A stretch of 64,000 bases of DNA from Mycobacterium asiaticum (GTDB lineage Bacteria; Actinomycetota; Actinomycetes; Mycobacteriales; Mycobacteriaceae), in contig NZ_LZLQ01000033.1 in NCBI RefSeq assembly GCF_001673315.1, positions 1-64,000 on the forward strand, given 5' to 3'. The stretch's first letter is position 1. Each line of letters starts with the position of its first letter. The notes below the pieces were generated by a model. It saw nothing but the letters and a program-made list of their open reading frames with translations. It was not told the DNA's origin and ran no database searches. The position numbers and the translations under genes are program-made. Positions 7,997-16,380 of the stretch are shown piece by piece.

Positions 7997-8623
7997 ATGG
8001 TCCGGCCGGCACAGACGGTGCGCAGCGAACGCACCCGGGAGGCGCTGCGCCAGGCCGCCGTGGTGCGTTTCCTGGCCCAGGGTGTGGAGGAGACGTCGAT
8101 CGAACAGATCGCCGCGGACGCCGGCGTATCGCTTCGAACCTTCTACCGCCACTTCAGTTCCAAGCACGACCTGCTGTTCGCCGACTACACCGGGCTGAAC
8201 TGGTTCCGTGCCGCGCTGGAGGCGCGGCCCGCGGAGGAGTCGGTGGTCGATTCCGTGCAGGCAGCCATCTTCGCGTTCCCCTATGACGTCGAGGCCGTCA
8301 CCAAGATCGCCGCGCTGCGCGGTGGTGATCTGGACCAGGGTCGCATCACCCGGCACATCCGGGACGTCCAAGCCGACTTCGCCGACGCCATCCAGGCCCA
8401 ACTGCGGCGGCGCAGGCGCTCGGCGGGGCAGTCGGCCGAGGCTCAGCTGCGTATCACGGTGATCGGCCGCTGCATCGCGGCCGCGGTTTTCGGTGCGATG
8501 GAGGCTTGGATGGTCGGCGATGACCGATCGCTTGGCGCACTGGCCAAGATGAGTCACGTGGCGCTGGAGTCGTTGAGCCAGGGTATCGGCGACAGTTGGG
8601 CAGGCGCTGAAGTTTTGTCATGA
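7997..8623 (+). CDS. TetR/AcrR-family transcriptional regulator (Rv3830c-like)
   Basis: A 208-residue one-component regulator. The N-terminal helix-turn-helix spans about residues 10-56 (RTREALRQAAVVRFLAQGVEETSIEQIAADAGVSLRTFYRHFSSKHDLLFADY), with the typical TFYRHFSSK recognition helix end. The C-terminal half is the variable ligand-binding helical domain, with a basic patch QLRRRRRSAGQ near residue 137. A near-identical 22-bp palindrome flanks both ends of the gene, one upstream in the divergent region and one overlapping its stop codon. It probably represses itself, the DUF2834-like gene and the oxidoreductase. The ligand is unknown. Confidence 0.9.
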   Translation: MVRPAQTVRSERTREALRQAAVVRFLAQGVEETSIEQIAADAGVSLRTFYRHFSSKHDLLFADYTGLNWFRAALEARPAEESVVDSVQAAIFAFPYDVEAVTKIAALRGGDLDQGRITRHIRDVQADFADAIQAQLRRRRRSAGQSAEAQLRITVIGRCIAAAVFGAMEAWMVGDDRSLGALAKMSHVALESLSQGIGDSWAGAEVLS

Positions 8624-8633
8624 TTGACAAAAC
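8612..8633. promoter_or_regulatory. TetR-type operator, copy 2 (before the FAD oxidoreductase)
   Basis: A palindrome with perfect 9-nt arms, GTTTTGTCA (8612-8620) and TGACAAAAC (8625-8633), separated by TGAT. It shares its arms with the site at 7934-7955. It overlaps the tetR stop codon (8621-8623) and lies 39 nt before the oxidoreductase ATG. The downstream gene therefore probably has its own TetR-controlled promoter, even though tetR lies directly upstream. Confidence 0.75.
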
Positions 8634-8672
8634 TTGTCGACCATGCCAGCCTTCGATCCGGGAGGTAGCGGC

Positions 8673-10265
8673 ATGTCTGAATCGGAAACCGACTACGACG
8701 CGATCGTCATCGGGGCTGGCCACAACGGGTTGACCGCGGCGGTGCTGCTGCAACGGGCGGGGCTGCGAACCCTGTGTCTGGACGGCAAGCTCTATGCCGG
8801 CGGAATGGCGTCCACCGTCGAGCTGTTCGACGGCTATCAGTTCGAGATCGCCGGTTCGGTGCAGTTCCCCACGTCGTTGGAGGTCATCAGCGAACTCGGT
8901 CTGGACACGTTGCCGACGGTGGACCTCGAAGTGATGTCGGTGGCGTTGCGCGGCGTCGGGGACGACCCGCTGGTCCAATACAGCGACCCGATGAAGATGT
9001 TCGCGCACCTCAACGAGGTGCACGGAGCCGACGCCGTGGCCGGGATGGGTGGCCTGTTGATGTGGGCGCAAGCGCCGACCCGGGCGCTGGGCCGGTTCGA
9101 GGCGGGCACCCTGCCCAAGACTTTCGACGAGATGTATGCATGTGCGACAAACGAATTCGAGCGCTCGGCAATCGACGACATGCTGTTCGGGTCGGTCACC
9201 GAAGTGCTGGACCGCTACTTCCCCGACCGCGAAAAGCACGGTGCCATAAGGGGTTCCATGACCATGCTGGCCGTGAATACGCTCTATCGCGGACCCGCTA
9301 CCCCGGGCAGCGCTGCCGCGCTGGCATTCGGACTCGGCATCCCGGAGGGTGACTTCGTCCAGATGAAGAAGCTACGGGGTGGCATTGGCGCGCTGACCAC
9401 GCACCTGGCGGGAGTGCTGGAAGAACACGGCGGCGAGGTCCGTTTGCGCGCCAAGGTGACTGAGATCCTCGTCGACAATGCCGGTACTGGGGGGCGGGTG
9501 CGCGGTGTGCGCACCGAAGCGGGAGACACCGTGACGGCACCGATTGTCGTGTCCTGCATCGCACCTGATGTGACCCTCAACGACCTGATCGATCCCGCGC
9601 TGTTGCCGTCGGAGATCCGCGACCGCTACTCGCGTATCGACCACCGTGGCAGCTACCTGCAGATGCACTTCGCGCTCGAGGAAGCTCCCCGATTCGCGCC
9701 ACCCTACGAATCGCTCAACGACCCGATCATGCAGGCATCCATCGGCATGTTCTGCACGCCGGAGGAAGTGCAGCAGCAGTGGGAGGACTGCCGTCGGGGC
9801 ATCGTGCCGGCGGATCCGACGCTGGTATTACAGATACCGTCGGTGCACGACCCCGATCTGGCCCCGGAGGGTAAGCACGCCGCCTCGGCATTCGCGCTGT
9901 GGTTCCCGATCGAGGGCGGCCTACAAGAAGAGGGACGCTACGGTCAGGCGAAAGTGGAAATGGGGCAGCGCGTGATCGACAAGATCACCCGGCTGGCACC
10001 GAATTTCGAACGAAGCATCATCCGGCACACCACCTTCACGCCCAAACACATGGGCGTCATGTTCGGCGCGCCAGGCGGGGACTACTGTCACGGTCTGCTG
10101 CACTCCGACCAGGTCGGGCAAAACCGACCCGGTCCGAAAGGTTATATCGGACAACCCATTCCGGTCCAGGGCCTCTACCTGGGCAGTGCCGGGTGCCACG
10201 GCGGGCCGGGAATCACCTTCACGCCCGGGTACAACGCCGGGCGGGCTGCGCTGGCCGATCTCTAG
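8673..10265 (+). CDS. Phytoene-desaturase-like FAD-dependent oxidoreductase (Rv3829c-like)
   Basis: A 530-residue flavoprotein of the amine-oxidase/phytoene-desaturase class. The N-terminal dinucleotide-binding motif is DAIVIGAGHNGLTAAVLL, followed by the E/D-type ribose contact (LCLDGKLYAGG). The family's C-terminal FAD motif is visible in GLYLGSAGCHGGPGITFTPGYNAGRAAL. Carotenoid or long-chain isoprenoid oxidation is suggested by family, with no specific substrate. ATG 8673 follows GGAGGT (8661-8666) at 6-nt spacing; an upstream TTG at 8634 is less likely. It is controlled by the second TetR operator. Its stop overlaps by 4 nt (CTAG) the stop of the convergent small gene. Confidence 0.88.
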   Translation: MSESETDYDAIVIGAGHNGLTAAVLLQRAGLRTLCLDGKLYAGGMASTVELFDGYQFEIAGSVQFPTSLEVISELGLDTLPTVDLEVMSVALRGVGDDPLVQYSDPMKMFAHLNEVHGADAVAGMGGLLMWAQAPTRALGRFEAGTLPKTFDEMYACATNEFERSAIDDMLFGSVTEVLDRYFPDREKHGAIRGSMTMLAVNTLYRGPATPGSAAALAFGLGIPEGDFVQMKKLRGGIGALTTHLAGVLEEHGGEVRLRAKVTEILVDNAGTGGRVRGVRTEAGDTVTAPIVVSCIAPDVTLNDLIDPALLPSEIRDRYSRIDHRGSYLQMHFALEEAPRFAPPYESLNDPIMQASIGMFCTPEEVQQQWEDCRRGIVPADPTLVLQIPSVHDPDLAPEGKHAASAFALWFPIEGGLQEEGRYGQAKVEMGQRVIDKITRLAPNFERSIIRHTTFTPKHMGVMFGAPGGDYCHGLLHSDQVGQNRPGPKGYIGQPIPVQGLYLGSAGCHGGPGITFTPGYNAGRAALADL

Positions 10266-10600
10266 CAGCGCGCTTGTAGCAGCGTGTCCAGGCAGGCGAG
10301 GAATTCGTCGGGACGTGCCGGGGTGAAAGCCGGCTTCGAACCCGGTATGTCCAAGGTAATCAGCGTGGACTTCAGCGGCCGGTACAGATCCAGCGGCAAC
10401 CAGCGCCGAAAGTCGGGGCTGCCCCACACGTTGAATCGGAACGTGAACAGGCCCAGCGGCTCGGCCTGGTAGGACCGGATCTGGTCCAGCCCGATCACCT
10501 TCGCCGTTCCGGACGGAAAGTGATAGCGCCGCAACGTGATCGCCATCTCGTCCAACTGGACCACACCGTCGTCGTAGCAATGCTCGGCCATCGGGGTCAT
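10262..10600 (-). CDS. Small conserved protein (Rv3819-like), partner of the Rieske/MBL protein
   Basis: A 112-residue soluble protein with no recognised catalytic motif. It has a basic and aromatic-rich fold-like pattern (MAITLRRYHFPSG, LFTFRFNVWGSPDFRRWLPLD) and ends in LLQARC. The ATG at 10600 overlaps the stop of the upstream Rieske/MBL gene (ATGA), which implies coupled translation and a linked function. The corresponding M. tuberculosis protein is about 111 residues (recalled) and uncharacterised. A longer open frame extends into the Rieske gene and is an artefact. Confidence 0.8.
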   Translation of the reverse strand: MTPMAEHCYDDGVVQLDEMAITLRRYHFPSGTAKVIGLDQIRSYQAEPLGLFTFRFNVWGSPDFRRWLPLDLYRPLKSTLITLDIPGSKPAFTPARPDEFLACLDTLLQARC

Positions 10601-12180
10601 GCGCGGCCACTCCGCAACTCGTGGCCTCGGGTGGTCAGGCAGCGGCCGTCCGTCAGACGCCACTGCCAGCCGTGCAGGTTGCAGGTCAACGTGTCGCCCT
10701 CGATCACCCCGAATTTCGACAGGTCCGCCTTCAAATGCGGACACCGGCGCTGAATCTCCCAGCCGTCCATTGTGATCGACGCGGAATCGTCGTGGGTTTC
10801 GGCAAACCAACCGTCGGCGTAGGCGATCCGCTCGTCGGTCAGGCACTTGAAGAACGTGTACAGGTACTCGTTGTAGCCGCCCACCCGCCAGGCCCGGAAG
10901 CGCGTGGACAAGAAGATGGTGTTGACCCAGTCCGGTTCGTCGTCCCGCAACACGGTGCGCACCAACTCCGGCTCGATCGCGAACCCGTACCGCACCTTCT
11001 CGTCGGGAATGCGTTCGCGCACCGCCCTTTTGGGGAAGTCCAGGATCACCGTTTCGGGACCGATCACCAGCTCCACCGGATAACCGATGCCGTCGCAGAT
11101 CTCGTTGCTCTGCAACATGATCGGCTCGAACAGCGCCCGCAGCGGCTCGAGCAGCGGCGGGCCGGCCGCTTCCGCCCAACCGGCCTTCTCGGCGGCCAGC
11201 ACGGGCGCCATCCGCTCGGCGTAGTCGGCGATGTAGGCAGCCTTGCCGGTGGTGAAGATCTGCTCGACCTGATCGGTCGGCAGCGGGTGGTTCAGCGAGT
11301 TCAACGCCGAACCCGTGAAATCGGCAACCGTGCCCGGCATCATCAGCAGGCCGCCGTCATGCCCGTGGCTGCGCAACTGGTCAAGGAACACCATCTGGTC
11401 GGGAAAGATGTTGGCCGGATCTCCGCTGTCGTCGTTGAGGTCGCGCAGTGCCGGGTCCAGAAAGCACGGCGGGCCGGCCGACGGCACCACCCAGGTCGAC
11501 CCGACCTGGGCGATGTACTGGCGGGCGCGGTCCATCTGGCGTTGCCGCTTCTGGGTGCCGAACGCCTCCTTGGCGCGAGCGGGCATGTCGTAGACCATCG
11601 GGTACCAAATCGCGCCGGAATACTGCAGCAGGTGCACATCGATGTGGCCGAAGTCCGCGGACAGGATGTCCAGGTCGACCGGGCGCGCGTCGTTCATGTT
11701 GAACACCGTGGTGTCACCGTCGGAAACCACCAGCGCCGAGTCGCCGATCGGTCCGTCGGCGGGTGCCCGCAAGGCGATGATCATGATGTCGAGATCGCCC
11801 TTGGGGCCCGAGAGCTGATGCTGCACCGAATCCGTGGTCTCGAAGAACCGGTGGAAGCCTAGCTTCTGTAACTCGTCGCGCAGGTCGGGGACCGGGAAGT
11901 CGGGCAACAGCACCACCGCGTCCTTGTTCACGTGGGCGGTGAGCAGGCGGGCGTCGAAGTGGTCTTTGTGCAGGTGCGAGACGTATAGGTAGTCACAGTC
12001 ACCGAGGGCGTCCCAGTCCAGCCGGCTGTTGTCCGGGAATGGGAACCACGAGGCGAAGTACGCCGGGTTGACCCAGGGGTCGCACAATATGCTGCCCGCT
12101 CGGGTCTGGATGAGAAAGCCGGCGTGGCCGACGCTTGTGACCTGCACAAATACCTTTCGGGGGACGGTCGGAGTCACCAC
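10597..12180 (-). CDS. Metallo-beta-lactamase-fold protein with C-terminal Rieske [2Fe-2S] domain (Rv3818-like)
   Basis: A 527-residue two-domain protein. The N-terminal part is a UlaG-type metallo-beta-lactamase fold with SVGHAGFLIQT, CDPWVNPAYF and the metal site HLHKDHFD near residue 75. The last about 90 residues form a Rieske ferredoxin domain with ligands CPH and, 19-20 residues on, CNLH (RRCPHLKADLS, then LTCNLHGWQW). This MBL-plus-Rieske combination recalls CMP-Neu5Ac hydroxylases, but with the Rieske part at the C-terminus. An oxygenase-like or redox role is inferred and the substrate is unknown. It is coupled to the small gene downstream. The start codon is uncertain, since residues 1-10 are not conserved in my recall. 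Confidence 0.88.
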   Translation of the reverse strand: MVTPTVPRKVFVQVTSVGHAGFLIQTRAGSILCDPWVNPAYFASWFPFPDNSRLDWDALGDCDYLYVSHLHKDHFDARLLTAHVNKDAVVLLPDFPVPDLRDELQKLGFHRFFETTDSVQHQLSGPKGDLDIMIIALRAPADGPIGDSALVVSDGDTTVFNMNDARPVDLDILSADFGHIDVHLLQYSGAIWYPMVYDMPARAKEAFGTQKRQRQMDRARQYIAQVGSTWVVPSAGPPCFLDPALRDLNDDSGDPANIFPDQMVFLDQLRSHGHDGGLLMMPGTVADFTGSALNSLNHPLPTDQVEQIFTTGKAAYIADYAERMAPVLAAEKAGWAEAAGPPLLEPLRALFEPIMLQSNEICDGIGYPVELVIGPETVILDFPKRAVRERIPDEKVRYGFAIEPELVRTVLRDDEPDWVNTIFLSTRFRAWRVGGYNEYLYTFFKCLTDERIAYADGWFAETHDDSASITMDGWEIQRRCPHLKADLSKFGVIEGDTLTCNLHGWQWRLTDGRCLTTRGHELRSGRA

Positions 12181-12313
12181 GAGTTTAGCGGCGTCACAGG
12201 CCTGGGTCTTGCCACAGCCGCATGCACCGGCCGGTCGCCCGCCAACCGTTGCGCTACCGCTGGAACGGCTGCGGACGGATGATCGGCTGGATATGTCAAC
12301 ACTCGCCCCGTAC

Positions 12314-12319
12314 TAGGCT
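12314..12319 (+). promoter_or_regulatory. Candidate -10 (TAGGCT) for the acyltransferase operon
   Basis: TAGGCT matches TAnnnT and ends 8 nt before the GTG at 12328. No Shine-Dalgarno sequence lies between them, as expected for a leaderless transcript. The rest of the 147-nt divergent gap (12181-12327) shows no clear operator. Confidence 0.35.
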
Positions 12320-12327
12320 GAATTGCT

Positions 12328-13107
12328 GTGGAACCGGCATATGGCACCGCCATTACTCTCGCCCGCCTGATATTTCGCCTACAAGGTCTCAAGATCTCGG
12401 TGACGGGGGTGGAGAATCTGCCCACCAGTGGTGGCGCCGTGGTCGCGATCAACCACACCGGCTACCTGGATTTCACCCTGGCGGGCCTGCCCGCCTACCG
12501 GCAGGGATTGGGCCGGAAGGTGCGGTTCATGGCCAAGCAGGAGGTGTTCGACCACAAGATCGCCGGTCCGCTCATGCGCTCGTTCCGCCACATTCCGGTG
12601 GACCGGGAAAGCGGTTCCGCATCGTTTGCGGCGGCCGTCGAGAACCTGAAGGCAGGTGAACTGGTCGGCGTCTACCCGGAGGCGACGATCAGCCGGAGTT
12701 TCGAGATCAAAGAATTCAAGACGGGTGCCGCCCGGATGGCGCTCGAGGCGGGCGTGCCGATCGTTCCCCATGTCATCTGGGGTGCCCAGCGGATCTGGAC
12801 CAAAGGTCATCCGAAGAAATTGTTCCGGCCGAAGGTGCCGATCCAGGTGATCGTCGGCGAACCGATCGAACCCACTCTCCCCACCGCCGAGTTGACCGCA
12901 CTGTTGCATTCCCGGATGCAGCACATCTTGATCAAGGCGCAGGAGCAGTACGGGCCGCACCCGGCGGGTGAATTCTGGGTGCCGCACCGGCTGGGCGGTG
13001 GCGCCCCGTCGCTTGCGGAGGCGGCCCGCATGGACGCGGACGAGGCCGCACAGAAGGCGGCCATTCGAGCCGAACGCGCCCATCCATCTGGGGCCCCGGA
13101 GCAGTGA
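12328..13107 (+). CDS. 1-acylglycerol-3-phosphate O-acyltransferase family protein, copy 1 (Rv3816c-like)
   Basis: A 259-residue PlsC-type acyltransferase. Block I is INHTGYLDF (the HX4D catalytic motif, residues about 38-46). Block III is YPEATISRSF with the conserved KTGAARMA, and block IV is PIVPHVIWG. The family acylates lysophosphatidic acid or related polar-head acceptors at the inner membrane. It is the first of three tandem paralogues of nearly equal length, each sharing the PHPAGE/PEGEYWVPRRLGG-type tail. The gene after it starts 3 nt beyond its stop. The C-terminal tail after residue 225 is variable between copies. The specific acceptor of each copy cannot be told. Confidence 0.9.
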   Translation: MEPAYGTAITLARLIFRLQGLKISVTGVENLPTSGGAVVAINHTGYLDFTLAGLPAYRQGLGRKVRFMAKQEVFDHKIAGPLMRSFRHIPVDRESGSASFAAAVENLKAGELVGVYPEATISRSFEIKEFKTGAARMALEAGVPIVPHVIWGAQRIWTKGHPKKLFRPKVPIQVIVGEPIEPTLPTAELTALLHSRMQHILIKAQEQYGPHPAGEFWVPHRLGGGAPSLAEAARMDADEAAQKAAIRAERAHPSGAPEQ

Positions 13108-13110
13108 GCG

Positions 13111-13893
13111 ATGGCGGAACCCACCTACCGCGCCTGCGAGATCCTGGCTCGCTTCCTGGTCCTGGCTACCGGAACCCGGATCACCTACCTGGGCGAGGAG
13201 AACATTCCCGAGCGCGGCGGGGCGGTGATCGCCATCAACCACACCAGTTATGTGGACTGGTTGCCCGCCGGGTTGGCAATGCGCCGGCGGGGCCGTCGAT
13301 TGCGGTTCATGATCAAAGCCGAGATGCAACGAGTGAAGATCGTCAACTTCTTGATCGAACAGACGGGTGCCATCCCAGTGGATCGCAGCTCTGGAGCCGA
13401 CGCCTACGCCTGCGCGGTGCAGGCGTTGCGGGCGGGCGAGGTGGTGGCGGTCTATCCGGAGGCCACGATCAGCCGCAGCTTCGAGCTCAAAAAGTTCAAG
13501 ACGGGTGCGGCGCGGATGGCCATAGAAGCCGATGTGGAGATTGTTCCGTTGATCGTGTGGGGCACACAGCGCATCTGGACCAAGGGACGTCCGAAGCACC
13601 TGGGTTACCACCGGGTCCCGGTGACCGTGGCAGCTGGGCCGTCGATACATGCCACCGACGACATCTCGGCCACCAACGAAGTGCTGCGTGAGTCGATGAA
13701 CGCTGTTCTGCATCGGGTCCAGGAGAACTATCCGCATCCGGCGGGCGAGTACTGGGTGCCGAGCCGTCTTGGCGGTAACGCCCCAACAATGGCGGAAGCA
13801 GCGAAAATGGATGCTGACGAGGCCGCGGCGAAGGCCGTCGGCCGGGACCGCGGGAGACGCGGTAGGGGTGAAGGAGACGTAACCGATGGCTGA
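13111..13893 (+). CDS. 1-acylglycerol-3-phosphate O-acyltransferase family protein, copy 2 (Rv3815c-like)
   Basis: A 260-residue PlsC-type acyltransferase and the middle member of the tandem triplet. The HX4D motif is INHTSYVDWLPAG, and YPEATISRSFELKKFKTGAARMA holds the acceptor-binding block. The following VPLIVWGTQRIW and HPAGEYWVPSRLGG match its neighbours. A basic KAVGRDRGRRGRG tail distinguishes this copy. Its last 8 nt overlap the start of the third copy, so the three are one operon. The HX4D region is closer to copy 3 than to copy 1 (NHTSYVDW in both), which suggests that copies 2 and 3 split most recently. Confidence 0.9.
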   Translation: MAEPTYRACEILARFLVLATGTRITYLGEENIPERGGAVIAINHTSYVDWLPAGLAMRRRGRRLRFMIKAEMQRVKIVNFLIEQTGAIPVDRSSGADAYACAVQALRAGEVVAVYPEATISRSFELKKFKTGAARMAIEADVEIVPLIVWGTQRIWTKGRPKHLGYHRVPVTVAAGPSIHATDDISATNEVLRESMNAVLHRVQENYPHPAGEYWVPSRLGGNAPTMAEAAKMDADEAAAKAVGRDRGRRGRGEGDVTDG

Positions 13894-14671
13894 GCCAGTC
13901 TTCCGGATGTTGGAATTCCTTGTTCCTTCTGCCGTCGCGTTGAACGGAACCAAGATCACGTACTACGGCCTGGAGAACATTCCCGCCAGCGGCGGCGCCA
14001 TCGTCGCCCTCAATCACACCAGCTATGTGGACTGGATCCCGGCGTCGCTGGCCGCCAAGGAGCGTAAGCGGCGGCTGCGGTTCATGATCAAGGCCGAGAT
14101 GCAGGAGGTGAAAGCGGTCAACTACGTGATCAAGCACATCCAGCTGATCCCGGTGGACCGCACGCAAGGGGCCGAGGCATACTCCGTCGCGGTTCAGCGC
14201 CTCAAGGAAGGTGAGCTCATCGGATTGCATCCAGAGGCGACCATCAGCCGAAGCTTTGAGCTGAGGGAATTCAGGACTGGCGCGGCCCGGATGGCCGTCG
14301 AGGCCCAAGTGCCGATCGTCCCGATGATCGTCTGGGGTGCGCATCGGATCTGGCCCAAAGATCATCCAAAGAAGCTGTTGCGAAACAAGATTCCGATCAC
14401 CGCGGCAATCGGGCCACCCTTGCAGCCCGGGCGCGATCCCGATGCGCTCAATGGCACACTGCGCCAGGCGATGGAGGCGATGCTGTACTGGGTGCAGGAG
14501 CAGTACCCGCATCCCGAAGGGGAGTACTGGGTGCCGCGACGGCTGGGTGGCAGCGCGCCGACCCCGGACGAGTCCCGAGAATTCCGCATCGCCGAATTGG
14601 CCGAGCGGGCACAGAAACGAGCGCAGGACGGCGTGGCGTCGAAGAGGCGGAAAGAAGGCAACCCCCGCTGA
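13886..14671 (+). CDS. 1-acylglycerol-3-phosphate O-acyltransferase family protein, copy 3 (Rv3814c-like)
   Basis: The third tandem PlsC-type acyltransferase, 261 residues. It has LNHTSYVDWIPAS (HX4D), HPEATISRSFELREFRTGAARMA and VPMIVWGAHRIWPKDHPKK. One difference stands out: the block III Tyr/Pro pair reads LHPEATIS here rather than VYPEATIS. The tail is basic (KRAQDGVASKRRKEG). It starts inside the end of copy 2 (8-nt overlap). The downstream HAD phosphatase follows after 32 nt. A phosphatidic-acid-forming step plus a phosphatase would be a plausible lipid pairing, but that is inference from position. Confidence 0.9.
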   Translation: MAEPVFRMLEFLVPSAVALNGTKITYYGLENIPASGGAIVALNHTSYVDWIPASLAAKERKRRLRFMIKAEMQEVKAVNYVIKHIQLIPVDRTQGAEAYSVAVQRLKEGELIGLHPEATISRSFELREFRTGAARMAVEAQVPIVPMIVWGAHRIWPKDHPKKLLRNKIPITAAIGPPLQPGRDPDALNGTLRQAMEAMLYWVQEQYPHPEGEYWVPRRLGGSAPTPDESREFRIAELAERAQKRAQDGVASKRRKEGNPR

Positions 14672-14703
14672 CGACACCGGCCGACTCTGACCAACGGATC
14701 CTA

Positions 14704-15522
14704 TTGCTGAATCAGCCTGCACTCATTGGGTGCGACGTCGACGGCACCCTGTTCACCGATGACGAAACCCTCAGCCCTCGCACGCGTGCGGCAGTACGTG
14801 CCGCGGTCGACGGTGGCGCGCACTTCGTGCTGGCTACCGGCCGACCACCGCGCTGGATCCGGCCCGTCGTCGATGCGCTGGGCTTCGCGCCGGTGGCGGT
14901 GTGCGCGAACGGTGCCGTGATCTACGACCCCGGACAAGACCGGGTGATCTCGGCCCGCACGCTGGGCGTCAACACGTTGGCAGCCTTGGCCGAGATAATC
15001 CAGCGGGCCATCCCTGGCGCCGGGCTCGCGGTGGAACGGATCGGGGAGCGGGCGCATGACACGGCAACCCCGCAGTTCGTCAGCTCACCCGGCTACGAGC
15101 ACGCCTGGCTCAATCCCGACAACACCGAGGTGTCGGTCCAGGACCTGCTCAGCGCGCCGGCGATCAAGCTGCTGATCCGCAAGGCGGGGGCGTCCAGCGC
15201 GGAGATGGCTGCGGTGCTGGCCCCGCACGTCGGCGACGAAGGAGACCTGACGTATTCCACCAACAACGGCCTGCTCGAGATCGTGCCGCGGGGCGTCAGC
15301 AAGGCCAGCGGTCTTCGTGAAGTTGCCGGGCCACTCGGGATCGGAGAAGACGAGATGATTGCCTTCGGCGACATGCCCAACGACGTCCCGATGTTGCTGC
15401 GGGCCGGCAGGGGCGTGGCGATGGGCAACGCACATCCCGACGCGGTGGCCGCGGCCGACGAGGTGACGGCCCGCAATAGCGACGACGGTGTCGCGCGGGT
15501 GCTGGAGCGTTGGTGGTCCTAG
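14704..15522 (+). CDS. Cof-type HAD-superfamily phosphatase (Rv3813c-like)
   Basis: A 272-residue HAD IIB hydrolase. Motif I is GCDVDGTLFTDD (nucleophile DxD) near residue 9 and motif II is VLATGRPP. The family K is in VSKASGLREV, and motif IV is AFGDMPNDVPML followed by VAMGNAHPD. Such enzymes dephosphorylate sugar phosphates, cofactors or phospho-metabolites; the substrate here is not predictable. I used TTG 14704 because the conserved N-terminus starts within eight residues of it and no better ATG or GTG is in frame. It is probably the last gene of the acyltransferase operon. Confidence 0.85.
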   Translation: MLNQPALIGCDVDGTLFTDDETLSPRTRAAVRAAVDGGAHFVLATGRPPRWIRPVVDALGFAPVAVCANGAVIYDPGQDRVISARTLGVNTLAALAEIIQRAIPGAGLAVERIGERAHDTATPQFVSSPGYEHAWLNPDNTEVSVQDLLSAPAIKLLIRKAGASSAEMAAVLAPHVGDEGDLTYSTNNGLLEIVPRGVSKASGLREVAGPLGIGEDEMIAFGDMPNDVPMLLRAGRGVAMGNAHPDAVAAADEVTARNSDDGVARVLERWWS

Positions 15523-15585
15523 CCGTGGATGCGGCCGGGATGTGGGAGACTGCCCGCGGGTAGCGAAGGGACCGGAGGGTAGCTA

Positions 15586-16380
15586 GTGGGGTCAGAAGAA
15601 GACCCGCGGGAAGGTAACCAGCCCGCGGAGGGTGGGTCCGACGACGACCTCGAGGAGATCGAGCGCAAGAGAGAAGCCCGCGCGGACGGTGTCACCGAGC
15701 AGTTCGATCTCGAAGAAATCGACCGAACACGCAAGACCGCTGCTGAAGGCTCATCTGACAAAAGCAACGACCCGCCGGAGAAGCGCAGCCCGCGGAAGAG
15801 TTCGCTGGGCGCGAACCGCATCGCCAAGGACCCGGGTAAGGTGCCCGACTCTCCGCCCAAGCTCAAGCCCCTGGGCAGTGTCCAGTTCCAGGACGCCGCC
15901 ACCACCAAGCCGCGCCCACCCACGCCGGCGGAGTTGCGCGCTCGACGGAAGTACGAAGACAAGCAGCGCGAAATCGAAGAGGCGCGACTCGCTGCCGAGG
16001 CCAAACGGCGCAAGCAGAAGCGGATCCTGATGGGTTCGGCTGCCGCGGTGGGCGTGGTGGGCCTGGTCGCGGGCGTCGGGTACTGGTTGTTGTCGCCCAG
16101 TCATGTCACCGCCCAGTGCGTCCGGGACGACCCGAGTGGTCAGCCGGTGATCGTCCCCGACAGCTACTGCACCGGGCACACTCCGGGTCTCAATGGATTC
16201 TTCTTCTGGGGCGGGCACTCTTACCGGTACTACTACGGAAGTTCCGGGTCGGTTGGCCAGCGGCCGATCGGTGGCTCGACTTCGGCCCCGAAGGGGGCCA
16301 CCGTTACTACCAAGTCGGGCACCACAATTCAGCGCGGGGGCATCGGCGGCAGTGGCGGCAAGGGCGGCGGAGGCTCGTGA
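15586..16380 (+). CDS. YgiB/DUF1190-like single-pass membrane protein
   Basis: A 264-residue protein. The first about 145 residues are strongly charged and cytoplasmic, with a predicted helical stretch (RRKYEDKQREIEEARLAAEA). One membrane segment follows (SAAAVGVVGLVAGVGYWLL). The exported C-terminus carries QCVRDDPSGQPVIVPDSYCTG, an aromatic block (FFFWGGHSYRYYYG) and a Gly/Ser tail with QRGGIGG. That C-terminal pattern resembles E. coli YgiB/DUF1190 proteins, which also sit next to a YgiC-type ATP-grasp gene. GTG 15586 follows GGAGGG (15574-15579) at 6 nt. The stop overlaps the next start (GTGA). The N-terminal extension is unlike E. coli YgiB. Confidence 0.75.
   Translation: MGSEEDPREGNQPAEGGSDDDLEEIERKREARADGVTEQFDLEEIDRTRKTAAEGSSDKSNDPPEKRSPRKSSLGANRIAKDPGKVPDSPPKLKPLGSVQFQDAATTKPRPPTPAELRARRKYEDKQREIEEARLAAEAKRRKQKRILMGSAAAVGVVGLVAGVGYWLLSPSHVTAQCVRDDPSGQPVIVPDSYCTGHTPGLNGFFFWGGHSYRYYYGSSGSVGQRPIGGSTSAPKGATVTTKSGTTIQRGGIGGSGGKGGGGS

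Noticed and set aside
12379..13959. A 526-codon minus-strand frame across the acyltransferases
   Set aside because: It is opposite the three PlsC genes and mirrors their repeats; the His/Arg-rich product has no recognisable motif.
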